From Rhodococcus jostii RHA1 (lineage in GTDB: Bacteria > Actinomycetota > Actinomycetes > Mycobacteriales > Mycobacteriaceae), in NCBI RefSeq assembly GCF_000014565.1, contig NC_008268.1, forward strand, positions 744,001-808,000: 64,000 nucleotides of DNA, read 5' to 3'. The notes under the pieces are model-generated. The model saw only the letters and a program-made list of their open reading frames with translations, was not told the DNA's origin and did not search any database. The position numbers were made by a program, and so were the translations under genes. Positions 17,589 to 25,865 of this stretch are shown here, one piece after another (within the stretch, counting starts at the first letter, position 1; the number at the start of each line of letters is the position of its first letter).

Positions 17589-18353
17589 ATGAACAACAAG
17601 ACTCAGATGGCGGCCGCGATCGGTGCGGGCTATCTGCTGGGGCGCACCCGCCGGATGAAGCTGGCGCTGATGCTCGCCGGGGCCCGGACGGCCGGGCGCT
17701 TCCCCGGCGGGCCGCGGGAGCTGCTCACCCTCGGCACCAAGATGCTCTCGAATTCCCCGGAGGTCGCCAAACTCGGCGACACGGTCCGGAGTGAACTAGT
17801 CAGCGCGGCGAAGGCGGCAGCGGTCACCGCTGCCAGCCAGCGCATCGACTCGCTGAGCAACCGGCTGCAATCGGGCGGCCAGGAGATCACGGGCACCGTC
17901 GGTGATGCCACGGACAACGTCACCGATGTCACCAAGGTGAGCAGATTCGGTCGCAAGAAGCGCACTCGCTCGCGGGACGACGAGCAGCCCGGTACCGACG
18001 AACAGCCGGAGGACGAACTCGCCGACGAGGAAGACGAGGCCGACGACTACGAGGAGCGCGGCGAGGACGAGGCAGCGGCCAAGGACGAGGCAGGGGCCGA
18101 GGACGAGGCAGGGGCCGAGGACGAGGCAGGGGCCGAGGAGCCGGACGAAGACGAGGCCGACGAGGAACCGGCCCCCCGTAAGCGGCCCACGCCGCGCCGC
18201 CGGGCCTCGGGCACCGGCAGCACCCGGCCCACCGCGAGCAGATCGCGGACCGCGAAGTCAGACGAAGACGACGTAGAGGCTCCTGCCCGCAAACGCAGGA
18301 CACGGGCCAAGGCCACCACTGATTCAGCGCCCGTCCGACGGGCACGGAGGTGA
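17589..18353 (+). CDS. GvpY-like protein with acidic/basic tail (cluster B)
   Basis: 254 residues from ATG 17589, chosen over GTG/ATG codons upstream because AAGGGG lies 7 nt before it. The first 110 residues match the cluster A copy (QMAAAIGAGYLLGRTRRMKL; ELVSAAKAAAVTAASQRIDS). An acidic region follows with repeats of EDEAGA. The Arg/Lys-rich end [19 protein letters not shown] is almost identical to that of the cluster A protein. Function unknown; it is the first gene of cluster B. Confidence 0.83.
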   Translation: MNNKTQMAAAIGAGYLLGRTRRMKLALMLAGARTAGRFPGGPRELLTLGTKMLSNSPEVAKLGDTVRSELVSAAKAAAVTAASQRIDSLSNRLQSGGQEITGTVGDATDNVTDVTKVSRFGRKKRTRSRDDEQPGTDEQPEDELADEEDEADDYEERGEDEAAAKDEAGAEDEAGAEDEAGAEEPDEDEADEEPAPRKRPTPRRRASGTGSTRPTASRSRTAKSDEDDVEAPARKRRTRAKATTDSAPVRRARR

Positions 18354-18358
18354 TGGCG

Positions 18359-19648
18359 ATGACGAGCGCCGCGAAGAAACTACAAGAGGCCGCACCGGGT
18401 GACGGGGACGGCGCGTCGAGCGTGCTGCAGGAAGCAATGCAGAGACTGGTCGGCACGGTCGCCGAGAAGGCACTGTCCTCGGTCTCGGACAAGGTGGCGA
18501 ACACCTCCGGGCGGCTCACCGAGTACGCCGAGAACGGCGGCGAAGGAGGGCTGCTCGCCGCCCTCACCGGTTCCGAGAAATCGGATGACGATGAGTCGGA
18601 TGACGATGAGTCACCGGACGAGTCCGACACCGGTGGCGGCTGGTGGGAGGGCGCCAAGCAGACGGTCAAGGACAAGGCGTCCGACCTCAAGGACGCGGTC
18701 ACCGGCGGTGGTGGTGGCGGTAGCGGAAAAGGCAAGAAGCTGAAGTTGACCAACATCGTCGAAACGATCGATGTCGGGGTCCCGGTTCAGCTGGCCTACA
18801 ACCAATGGACCCAATTCGCCGACTTTCCGTCGTTCATGAAGAAGGTCGAACGGGTCGAACAGGAATCGGACGAGAAGCTCGAGTGGAAGGCGCAGATCTT
18901 CCTGTCGCACCGAACCTGGGAAGCGACGATCCTCGAGCAGGTTCCCGACGAGCGGATCGTGTGGCGCTCGAAGGGCGCCAAGGGGTTCATCGACGGTGCG
19001 GTGACGTTCCACGAGGTGACCCCGGATCTCACCCGCATCGTTCTGATTCTCGAGTATCACCCGAAGGGGTTGTTCGAGAAGACGGGAAACCTGTGGCGTG
19101 CGCAGGGACGCCGAGCACGGCTGGAATTGAAACACTTTGCACGCCACGTCATGACGCAGTCGATCCTCCATCCCGACGACGTCGAGGGCTGGCGCGGAGA
19201 GATCCGGGACGGTCAGGTGGTCGAGCCCGAAGAGGACGAGGCGGAAACGGAAGACGAACAGGCCGAAAGCCAGCCGGACGAGGGCGAAGAGGACGAGGGC
19301 GAGGAGCCCGAGGCAGACGAGGACGAGTACGAGGAGCCCGAGGCAGAGGACGAGTACGAGGAGCCGGAGGAAACAGACGAGACCGAAGATGAGGAGCCCG
19401 AGGCAGAGGAAGACGAGGCTGACGAGGACGAGGGTGAGGAAGCGGTCGACGAGGAGGCCGAGGCGCCCGCGCCGGCCCGCCGCGGCCGTCCGCGCAAGAC
19501 CGCGGCCGCGAGTGAACCGCCGAAACGCCGTGGCCGCCCACGCAAGACCGCGGCGTCGGGTGAAGACACTGCACCGGCACGCCGTGGCCGTCCACGCAAG
19601 ACCGCGGCCACCAAGTCCGCCGCCTCGAGGCGAGGAGCCCGCCGATGA
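18359..19648 (+). CDS. GvpZ-like SRPBCC protein with acidic region and AT-hook-like repeats (cluster B)
   Basis: 429 residues from ATG 18359, which has GGAGG 8 nt upstream. The SRPBCC domain at about 130-268 is nearly identical to that of the cluster A copy. Residues ~285-375 are acidic. The end carries at least three RRGRPRKTA units ([39 protein letters not shown]), which are AT-hook cores that bind the minor groove of AT-rich DNA. The cluster A copy has H1-like AKKA repeats here. This suggests a DNA-contacting role for the tail. It overlaps gvpA by 4 bp. Confidence 0.88.
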   Translation: MTSAAKKLQEAAPGDGDGASSVLQEAMQRLVGTVAEKALSSVSDKVANTSGRLTEYAENGGEGGLLAALTGSEKSDDDESDDDESPDESDTGGGWWEGAKQTVKDKASDLKDAVTGGGGGGSGKGKKLKLTNIVETIDVGVPVQLAYNQWTQFADFPSFMKKVERVEQESDEKLEWKAQIFLSHRTWEATILEQVPDERIVWRSKGAKGFIDGAVTFHEVTPDLTRIVLILEYHPKGLFEKTGNLWRAQGRRARLELKHFARHVMTQSILHPDDVEGWRGEIRDGQVVEPEEDEAETEDEQAESQPDEGEEDEGEEPEADEDEYEEPEAEDEYEEPEETDETEDEEPEAEEDEADEDEGEEAVDEEAEAPAPARRGRPRKTAAASEPPKRRGRPRKTAASGEDTAPARRGRPRKTAATKSAASRRGARR

Positions 19649-20019
19649 CCACCGGTGGGCCCAGCTCGAGCAGCCTCGCCGACGTCATCGACACCATCCT
19701 GGACAAGGGTCTGGTCATCGACGCGTACGTGCGGGTCTCGCTGGTCGGGATCGAACTGTTGACGATCGACGCCCGCATCGTCGTGGCCAGTGTCGACACG
19801 TATCTGCGGTTCGCGGAGGCGGTGAACCGGCTCGAGATCGGCAGCGAACCCAAGGGCCTGTCCGACCTGGTGGGCGGCGCCACTGAGGGCGGTGCCAAGT
19901 CGAAGACCAAGGGCGCGCTCGAGGCTGCCGGTGACAAACTCGGTGACCTCCTCGGCGGCGGAGAAGAGGAGCCCGAGCGCGAGCGGGTGTCACGTAAATC
20001 CAGCAGAGGGGACAAGTGA
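19645..20019 (+). CDS. gvpA: Gas vesicle structural protein GvpA (cluster B)
   Basis: 124 residues. The GvpA core is nearly identical to the other three copies. The tail ([20 protein letters not shown] then [10 protein letters not shown]) resembles that of cluster A, so clusters A and B are closer to each other than to the mini-loci. It overlaps gvpZ by 4 bp (ATGA) and adjoins gvpF. Confidence 0.94.
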   Translation: MTTGGPSSSSLADVIDTILDKGLVIDAYVRVSLVGIELLTIDARIVVASVDTYLRFAEAVNRLEIGSEPKGLSDLVGGATEGGAKSKTKGALEAAGDKLGDLLGGGEEEPERERVSRKSSRGDK

Positions 20020-20825
20020 TGTCCACGTCGAAGCAGGCCGATGCGTCGGATCAGGCTGCCGATGCGTCCGAAGAGCCGCGTACCACCGGCGTCTACGTCT
20101 ACGGCATCGTGCCCGCGGATGTGGAGACCGAAGACGACGCGGTCGGCGTCGACGACTCGCGGGTGAGCACCATCAAACACGGCGACATCGCGGCGCTGGT
20201 CAGTGAAATTTCGGTGGACCGGCCGATCGGTAAACCCGCGGACCTCCAGGCCCACGCCCACCTGCTGGACGGTGTTGCGCGGGTGGCACCGGTACTGCCG
20301 CTGCGGTTCGGGGCGGTCCTGACCGACACCGACGCGGTGAAGGACGAACTGCTCACCGCGCACGCCGACGAGTTCGCCGCCGCCATGGAGGAACTCGAGG
20401 GTAAGGCCCAATACGTGGTGAAGGGCCGCTACGTCGAACACGCAATCCTGTGGGAGGTGATCGGCGAGAACGAGCGGGCCAGCGCCCTGCGCGACACGAT
20501 CCGGGACCAGCCGGAGGCCGCCACCCGCGACGCCCGGATGGCCCTCGGCGAGATCGTGGCCAACGCCATCGTCGCGAAGCGGGAGGAAGATACGGCCACG
20601 GTGGTCGAGGCCCTCGACTCGCTGGCCGACTCGGTCAACGTCCGCGAACCCACCCACGAGGAGGATGCCGCCCAGGTGGCGGTCCTGGTCGAGGTTGCCC
20701 GGCAGGACGAGCTCGAGCAGGCGGTGGGAGCGTTGGCGGAGCAGTGGGACGGCCGGGTCGAGATGCGGCTGCTCGGACCGCTCGCCGCCTACGACTTCGT
20801 GCTGTCCCCGACGCCGGAGGGCTGA
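20019..20825 (+). CDS. gvpF: Gas vesicle protein GvpF/GvpL family (cluster B)
   Basis: 268 residues from ATG 20019; an in-frame GTG lies 3 nt earlier. GVYVYGIVPADVETEDD near residue 26, [31 protein letters not shown] and LLGPLAAYDFV mark a complete GvpF/L protein. Closest by eye to the cluster A GvpF. It is followed 4 nt later by gvpG, the usual actinobacterial order. Confidence 0.92.
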   Translation: MSTSKQADASDQAADASEEPRTTGVYVYGIVPADVETEDDAVGVDDSRVSTIKHGDIAALVSEISVDRPIGKPADLQAHAHLLDGVARVAPVLPLRFGAVLTDTDAVKDELLTAHADEFAAAMEELEGKAQYVVKGRYVEHAILWEVIGENERASALRDTIRDQPEAATRDARMALGEIVANAIVAKREEDTATVVEALDSLADSVNVREPTHEEDAAQVAVLVEVARQDELEQAVGALAEQWDGRVEMRLLGPLAAYDFVLSPTPEG

Positions 20826-20829
20826 GGCG

Positions 20830-21081
20830 ATGGGACTGCTCTCGTTCATCGTCACCCTGCCGCTCGCGCCGGTGCGTGGGGTGATCTCGCTGGCCGAGTT
20901 GATTCAGCGGCAGGTCGAGGAGGAACTGCACGATCCCGCCAGCGCCCGCCGCGCGCTCGAGGAGTTGGACGAGGCCCGCGAGCGGGGTGAGATCTCCGCC
21001 GAGGAGGAAGAGCAGGCGCAGCAGGCCATCCTCGACCGAATGACCGGAACGGCTCAGCCCACCACTCCGGAGAGGGAGTGA
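20830..21081 (+). CDS. gvpG: Gas vesicle protein GvpG
   Basis: 83 residues. The start GLLSFIVTLPLAPVRGVI, followed by a long charged helix (LIQRQVEEELHDPASARRAL and EEEEQAQQAILDRM), is typical of GvpG. GvpG is a small accessory protein needed for assembly in other systems. It is the only gvpG in the window, so clusters A and the mini-loci depend on it if they work at all. Confidence 0.92.
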   Translation: MGLLSFIVTLPLAPVRGVISLAELIQRQVEEELHDPASARRALEELDEARERGEISAEEEEQAQQAILDRMTGTAQPTTPERE

Positions 21082-21088
21082 GCAGGTC

Positions 21089-21367
21089 ATGGCGCAGGAG
21101 CAGCCACCGACACTGCCGGCGCAGGACATCGCCGAGCTTGCGGTGCGGGACATCACCCAGCTGACGGGCAAGAAGCCGCTCGGTGCGACGTCGGTGATGC
21201 CGACCGACGACGGGTGGACCGTGGAAGTGGAAGTGGTCGAGGATCGGCGCATCCCGTCCTCGACCGACCTGCTCGCCCTGTACGAAGTGGTGTTGGATAT
21301 GGACGGAGAGTTGTTGTCCTACCGCAGAACCCGCCGCTACAGCCGCGGTGCCGTTGACCAGTCATGA
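21089..21367 (+). CDS. gvpO: Gas vesicle protein GvpO
   Basis: 92 residues. GWTVEVEVVEDRRIPSSTDL and LALYEVVLDMDGELLSYRRT are diagnostic of GvpO, a conserved accessory protein required for gas vesicle formation in haloarchaea. Complete length. The GGGAG upstream is a good RBS. It overlaps gvpJ by 4 bp. Confidence 0.93.
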   Translation: MAQEQPPTLPAQDIAELAVRDITQLTGKKPLGATSVMPTDDGWTVEVEVVEDRRIPSSTDLLALYEVVLDMDGELLSYRRTRRYSRGAVDQS

Positions 21368-21768
21368 CCCTGTCCGGCGCGAACTCCGGGCGCCTTCCGC
21401 AGAGCCCCACCGGCGGGATGGGTGGCGGGCACCAGTCGACGAATCTCGGGGAAATCCTCGAGCGGGTACTCGACAAGGGCCTGGTGATCGCCGGGGACAT
21501 TCAGGTCAACCTCCTCGACATCGAACTGCTGACGATCAAGGTGCGGTTGGTCATCGCGTCGCTGGAGACGGCGAAGGAGGTCGGGATCAACTGGTGGGAG
21601 AACGATCCCTGGCTGACCGGCAAGAGCAGCGACCTCGAACTCGAGAACCGACAACTCAAGGAGCGCATTGCCGCACTCGAGTCCGACCGGACGGTGCGTC
21701 CCGAGGTGGAGTCGGGTAGTCCGATCGAGGTGGAGGGCAGGCGGCGAGACGACGATGACCGCGAGTGA
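21364..21768 (+). CDS. gvpJ: GvpJ-type minor gas vesicle protein
   Basis: 134 residues. The GvpA-like core (LGEILERVLDKGLVIAGDIQ, IELLTIKVRLVIASLETAKE) is followed by WWENDPWL, the mark of GvpJ/GvpM-like minor proteins. It is thought to cap or nucleate the vesicle tip. The C-terminal ~45 residues form a charged helix. It overlaps gvpO and the gvpL stump by a few bases. Confidence 0.85.
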   Translation: MTLSGANSGRLPQSPTGGMGGGHQSTNLGEILERVLDKGLVIAGDIQVNLLDIELLTIKVRLVIASLETAKEVGINWWENDPWLTGKSSDLELENRQLKERIAALESDRTVRPEVESGSPIEVEGRRRDDDDRE

Positions 21769-22003
21769 CGACGGGGGGTGGCCGTGCGGCATCACCTCCG
21801 ACAGCGTCGACGATGCCCGACCGGCCGGGGTGACCGGACTGGCCGGCGAACCGGTCCGCACCGACGAACTTGCCGACGAACTTGCCGACGAATCCGCCTC
21901 GGCCGTCGCGGCACTCGACACCAAACATGAGAGTGTGACTCTGGAGATGACCGGACCGTGGCCCCCGTACTCCTTCGCGGGGATCGATCGGACGAATCCA
22001 TGA
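21755..22003 (+). pseudogene. gvpL: gvpL stump: only the C-terminal end remains
   Basis: 82 residues from ATG 21755. The last ~22 residues (SVTLEMTGPWPPYSFAGID) match the C-terminus of GvpL (the TGPWPPYSF motif), but the normal ~200 preceding residues are missing. The upstream part is a low-complexity TDELADELADESASAV stretch with no GvpL similarity. In Streptomyces a full gvpL sits exactly here, between gvpJ and gvpS. An internal deletion is the simplest reading. The frame is still open and coupled to gvpS, so a short product could be made. Confidence 0.75.
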
Positions 22004-22218
22004 GCGACATGGTCCCCGCGGTCCCCGCGGACGACACTCGCCGCATCGCCCTCGTCGACCTGCTCGACCGGGTGCTCGGTGGCGGCGTCGTCATCACCGG
22101 CGAGATCACGCTGTCGCTGGCCGACGTGGACATGGTGCGGATCTCGCTGCGCACCCTCATCGCCTCGGTCAGCGCCCTGGAGCCGGCTCCGAAGGGGCCG
22201 GATACCACCGATGACTGA
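22000..22218 (+). CDS. gvpS: GvpS-type small gas vesicle protein
   Basis: 72 residues. The GvpA-like core RIALVDLLDRVLGGGVVITG followed by EITLSLADVDMVRISLRTLI identifies the GvpS/GvpJ small subunit of actinobacterial clusters. ATG 22000 overlaps the stop of the gvpL stump. It ends close to the probable original gvpK start at 22211. Confidence 0.85.
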   Translation: MSDMVPAVPADDTRRIALVDLLDRVLGGGVVITGEITLSLADVDMVRISLRTLIASVSALEPAPKGPDTTDD

Positions 22219-22557
22219 TCCCGGACAGTTTGCGCAAGCCCCGCCGAGCTGGACGCCTAACCGGGGAGGGCCACCGTGTACTGCCGCAACGTATCGGGGC
22301 GCCGACCCGAATCGGTCGAACGTGGCCCGGTCACCCTGGTTCTCATCCTCGTCGAATTGCTGCGTCAGCTGATGGAGCGGGCAGGCCCTGCGCAGGGTCG
22401 AGCACGGAGATCTCAGCGACGAACAGATCGAGCGGATCGGGACGACACTGATGTGCTCGAGGACCCGCATGGCCGAAGGGTGGGATCGGTTCGGGTTGAC
22501 TCCGAGGACCTCAACATCGACCTCGGACCACTCGGGCCGCTGCTGTCCAACGAATAA
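22211..22557 (+). pseudogene. gvpK: gvpK with several frameshifts
   Basis: GvpK pieces lie in different frames: VLPQRIGA, then PESVERGPVTLVLILVELLR and QLMER, then (shifted) QALRRVEHGDLSDEQIERIG, then back to SEDLNIDLGPLGPLLSNE. An extra G near 22381 and a missing G near 22501 account for the inner switch; at least one more shift lies near 22285. The GTG at 22276 with GGGGAGGG upstream would give a 93-residue protein with a scrambled middle. GvpK is essential in known systems, so either the cluster is dead or these are sequence errors. Confidence 0.8.
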
Positions 22558-22916
22558 CCGAGATCACTCAATTTCTGTCCCACCACGGTGGCAGCTCCGT
22601 CCGGACGCCGACCCGTGACACAGCTACCGTTGAGGGTGTCGCCGCGCCCAGACCGCGCGGTGGCCCAATACCCCGCCGGATGAACCCCCCGGCGGGGTCA
22701 CGGAACGGCCGGAGCCGGCGAGGGCGCTGGCGGACTGAGACCGCGCCCGTCGGTGAGAGCACCGCGGACAGACACCTCGAAACCGCGTGAAGTAACCGAT
22801 GCTGAACCCCGAGCTCACTGGACGTGATCCCCGTCCGCTGGGCGGATGTGACGGTCGGGTGGACTGTGCGCCTTCCGATCTCGATCTTCAGGGGCGGTGT
22901 GGCCCAGTGCTGATCC
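22558..22916. other. Non-coding gap after gvp cluster B
   Basis: No recognisable gene, relic or strong hairpin with a T-run was found. It ends at the stop of the convergent membrane-protein gene. Confidence 0.5.
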
Positions 22917-23201
22917 TCATCCCACGATGATCAGCACACCGACGAACGCGACCACGATAAGAGAGGCGGCCACACAGACCGTCCACGCCCGTATCGCGAC
23001 CCGGTGCCAATCCCGTCCGCCATGCCGTGACTCGACCGTGAGCACCCGCGTCCCCGGGTCGGATGCAACCTGATCGGCCCGTTCCGGCCCCTGCCTGCGA
23101 GACGCCGCGTCAGCGGTGACCGCCGCGGCGAAAGATGCTGCGACCACGATCAGCGTGGCAGCGAGCACCGCGACCACCCAGAACAGGTTCATACCGAGCA
23201 C
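22917..23201 (-). CDS. Small two-helix membrane protein
   Basis: 94 residues from GTG 23201, with AAGGAAG about 7 nt upstream; ATG at 23192 is an alternative. Hydrophobic helices lie at about 5-30 (LFWVVAVLAATLIVVAASFA) and 70-93 (AWTVCVAASLIVVAFVGVLI), with a polar loop of about 40 residues between. No family was recognised. It is transcribed towards gvp cluster B. Confidence 0.6.
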   Translation of the reverse strand: MLGMNLFWVVAVLAATLIVVAASFAAAVTADAASRRQGPERADQVASDPGTRVLTVESRHGGRDWHRVAIRAWTVCVAASLIVVAFVGVLIIVG

Positions 23202-23390
23202 TGAAAAACTTCCTTGGTTGCCGAGGGCGACGGTCGCTGACGCGATCGATCACCCAACCCCGCCCCGCCCATGTATCGCCACGACGGCCCGTTGTGTTGC
23301 GCGGCGCCGAACGCGGAAGCAGATCCGGCACCCACGCCACACCGGATCGATCCAGTCCCCTGGTCCTGATTCACCCCAGGGATTTCGCAC

Positions 23391-23432
23391 ATTTTGATCA
23401 CTCGTCCATTTCCTATTTTGATCACTCGTCCA
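23391..23432 (+). repeat. Tandem repeat ATTTTGATCACTCGTCCA, two exact copies
   Basis: The 18-bp copies at 23391-23408 and 23415-23432 have a period of 24 bp and include the palindrome TGATCA. They lie about 140 bp upstream of the small ORF at 23574 and a few hundred bp from a TetR gene. They may be operator sites for that TetR protein or another regulator; inference only. Confidence 0.75.
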
Positions 23433-23573
23433 AATGAATTTGGTCTTTCGTTAAGTCCGAAATCGTGTCCAATTTCGGTTTCGGTGAAACGACGAGGGCA
23501 CCTCCGAGCGATATGCAGGTAAGCGGGATGGATGATCTCGTAAACGACAACAGGTAAGAGGAGTGAAGGGTTC

Positions 23574-23666
23574 ATGGGTTCTGCAGGTATTGACCTCTCG
23601 ATCGCCTTCGAGGCGTTCCTGAAGTGGCTCAGTGTGACATTCGGCGGCGGCATCGGAATCGGCTGA
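23574..23666 (+). CDS. 30-residue peptide gene, unknown
   Basis: The peptide begins MGSAGIDLSIAF, continues with a helix rich in Ala, Phe, Leu and Trp (FLKWLSV), and ends FGGGIGIG. It is amphipathic with a hydrophobic face, like small membrane-active or channel-forming peptides, but no family was recognised. GAAGGG and GGAG lie just upstream. A decayed sister at 5118 shares the first 14 bases, the FGG-IG ending and the downstream hairpin. Duplication plus shared layout support a real gene. It is too short for normal gene finders. Confidence 0.6.
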   Translation: MGSAGIDLSIAFEAFLKWLSVTFGGGIGIG

Positions 23667-23687
23667 TCGGCGTATACACCCTGGAAC

Positions 23688-23728
23688 GGCGGCGGCTCGG
23701 TTCACCAGGTGGGAGCCGAGCCACCGCC
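23688..23728 (+). terminator. Hairpin after the 30-residue peptide gene
   Basis: GGCGGCGGCTCGG at 23688-23700 pairs with CCGAGCCACCGCC at 23716-23728 with one mismatch; the loop is 15 nt. It is likely a terminator or an RNA-stabilising hairpin. The hairpin after the sister ORF at 5118 has a similar stem and the same loop length. Confidence 0.65.
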
Positions 23729-23833
23729 ATGAGCGGCGACTCATCCCGAAACCAGATCAAGAATTACTCCCCGGTGCATACCGCCGCAGCACAGCTTTCG
23801 GCACCTCACATATAGAAGACATCGCCGTCGAAA

Positions 23834-24644
23834 GTGACCCCTCAAGAAGGAGTGATCGTCATTCAACAACGGGCTCGCGTGACCCGGAATAGCGTATTGC
23901 AGCGTGCGGCCGAAGAATTCGACCGAAACGGGTATGTAAACACGACTTTGGAGATCATCACCGGGCACTCGGGCGTCGGCAAGGGCGCGGTGTACCACCA
24001 TTTCACGTCGAAACCGGCCCTCGCCGACGCGGTCATCTCCGAGGGGATGAACCGCATGGGCCATCTTCGCTCGCGGCTGATACGCCGCCATCCCCGTGCC
24101 GTCGAAGCGCTCATCGAGCTCTCCTACACCCTGGCGGATGCGGGTCGAAGGGAGGCGATGGTGCGGGCCGCGTTCCGGTTGGTCCGCGAGATCGGCGACA
24201 GCAGCGGCCATCTTCGTACCACGACCATCCACACTTGGACCGAAGCGTTTCGGGGCCTGGTGGAGCGGGCCATCGCGAGGGAGATTTCCGGGCGGGCCTC
24301 GATCCGCAGGAGGTCGCCGAGGTACTCATCGCAGTTGCCTACGGTGCCCAGCTGCACGCCACCGGGACCGGCATCCCCGACGCGGGGGCCCGCCAGGGGT
24401 GGATGAGAGTTGGCGGGTGCTGCTGCCCGCGCTCACCACCCCAGAAGACGAAACGTACTTCCTGCACTTCGCGCACCGCCGCACACCAGTCACCGCCGCA
24501 CCCACGGACACGCCGATCGATCCTGATCCCGAACACCCGGTCCCACCGGTCGCATCCCATGTCGGTCCGTCGCGCGACGGAGTATCCGGTGCGGCGCGAT
24601 CCACGGTGCCCACGAATCTCCGACCGATGAGGTCGGCCCCATGA
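23834..24644 (+). pseudogene. TetR-family (ScbR/ArpA-like) regulator with two frameshifts
   Basis: The N-terminal HTH is intact (LQRAAEEFDRNGYVNTTLEI, GVGKGAVYHHFTSKPALADA), the pattern of gamma-butyrolactone receptor-like TetR regulators. The protein continues in frame to about 24280 (FRGLVERAIARE). A second frame then gives GLDPQEVAEVLIAVAYGAQL, and after a shift near 24403 a third gives DESWRVLLPALTTPEDETYF up to a stop at 24644. One base change at each site restores a normal length of about 220-265 residues. It overlaps the next gene by ATGA. Confidence 0.8.
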
Positions 24645-24941
24645 AGGAATCCGTGACCGCTCCCGGGAACGGACGCGACACCATCGGTTCCGCACCAGCG
24701 GGCGAACAGACCGACGAGTACCTCGCCCGCGCCGTGCCCGCGGCTCTCGCCGCGGGCATGTCGTGGGAGCAGGTCGCCACCCGACTCGGCGTACCGCCGT
24801 CGCCGACGTCCGATGGGCCCCCCGACCGACCAGGACTGGCAGAACGCAATCGCGGCCCACGAGAACGCCCGGGCGCAGCGCATCCACGCCCCCCGACGGG
24901 TCGCAGCACCAAAATCGGACCACACGGTCATCGCGCGCTGA
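24641..24941 (+). pseudogene. Small conserved protein broken at a C6 run
   Basis: The first ~54 residues include DEYLARAVPAALAAGMSWEQ and VATRLGVP. After the run of six C at 24818-24823 the sensible frame is the next one: TDQDWQNAIAAHENARAQRI and then a stop at 24941. With five C the product would be about 99 residues with a helix-turn-helix-like SWEQVATRLGV segment. The actual frame runs on to 24976 with an Arg/Pro-rich shadow end. ATG 24641 is coupled to the TetR stop. Confidence 0.7.
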
Positions 24942-25193
24942 AGGCCCGCCGGCGGCCGATGCCGAGAGAGCGATGAGCGCCCTTTCAGGGGCCGACAGCC
25001 CCAGCACTACGGAGTCGGCACCATGGGGCATCAGCGGAGTCACCTCTGACACAAGGGTTTGACCTGCACTTTCAGGGGAATTCTGAGGTGTTCACAGAAT
25101 GGGTTCCTGAACTTCGACGGTGGTCCCGGACGACGTGACGCGCCGCATGTTCACCCCCCGTTCGCTACAGGAGTCGGGGACTCTCAGGATGAG

Positions 25194-25519
25194 GTGAGCA
25201 AGGTGAAGAAGAAGAGCGCGGCGCGCATGGCAATCGCATCGGCCGTCATCGCTCCCGCGATCGCGCTCGGGACGGGTACCGCAACGGCAGTGCCGCACTG
25301 AGCGTCGCGGCAGCAAGTTCGGGGGAAGTAACTGTCACCGTGCCGGACAAGGAAAACTGGACCTGCTTCGGCTTCGACTCGGGGTTCAATTTCAAGACCG
25401 GGGCCTTCGCCCCAGGTGTCGGCAGGCTGGGCGGCTTCGCGAAGGGATCCAACGTGACCGTCGTCTGCTTCGGCAACCAGGCCCCGTTCTTCTTCACCGG
25501 GAGCGTGACCGTGAAGTGA
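25194..25519 (+). pseudogene. Small secreted protein with a frameshift after the signal peptide
   Basis: GTG 25194 with AGGAT upstream starts a Sec signal peptide (KKKSAARMAIASAVIAPAIA, cleavage near TATA). The frame then stops at 25301. One base added near 25287 would join it to ALSVAAASSGEVTVTVPDKE and on through TCFGFDSGF and VTVVCFGNQAPFFFTGSVTV to a stop at 25519. The mature protein would have about 75 residues, two Cys that could pair, and a beta-rich pattern. No family was recognised. Confidence 0.65.
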
Positions 25520-25568
25520 CCAGCTCGGCTCAGCCGGACCTGTCGCCGTAGGCATCTGGAAGCTCAGT

Positions 25569-25584
25569 CGGCCGCATGCGGCCG
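25569..25584. terminator. 16-bp perfect palindrome between convergent genes
   Basis: CGGCCGCATGCGGCCG lies between the stops of the plus-strand secreted protein and the minus-strand gene at 25586, where a bidirectional terminator is expected. Confidence 0.5.
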
Positions 25585-25585
25585 C

Positions 25586-25861
25586 TCAGCCAGTTGTCCT
25601 GGCCCCCGGACCGGATCCCCGGGTTCCGGGCTCGATGGTGAGGTCAGCGGTATCGGCGAAGACCAGACGCCCGTCGTCTAGGGCAACCGCCCACCGATGC
25701 ACGGGCGCCCAGTCGTGCCCGCGTTCGGCGGTGTCCGTCAGGTCGGAGTAGTCCTCGACGATCGCGCCGGCCTCGGCGTGTCCGAATTGTCTCTGGACCA
25801 ACACCCGGGTACCCACGGTCAAGGTTCGGGGCTCCGGTTGCTTGCGGTTTTTCTCGGGCAT
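25586..25861 (-). CDS. Conserved hypothetical protein
   Basis: 91 residues. It starts MPEKNRKQPEPRTLTVGTRV and includes VQRQFGHAEAGAIVEDYSDL and WAVALDDGRLVFADTADLTI, a compact beta-rich pattern like small SH3-like barrel proteins. It looks complete and soluble. No function is known to me. Codon use is typical and the start is well defined. The 200-bp repeat begins just upstream of it. Confidence 0.7.
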   Translation of the reverse strand: MPEKNRKQPEPRTLTVGTRVLVQRQFGHAEAGAIVEDYSDLTDTAERGHDWAPVHRWAVALDDGRLVFADTADLTIEPGTRGSGPGARTTG

Positions 25862-25865
25862 GCGT

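Noticed and set aside
19149..20855. 568-codon minus-strand frame across gvpZ, gvpA and gvpF of cluster B
   Set aside because: Antisense to three well-supported genes.
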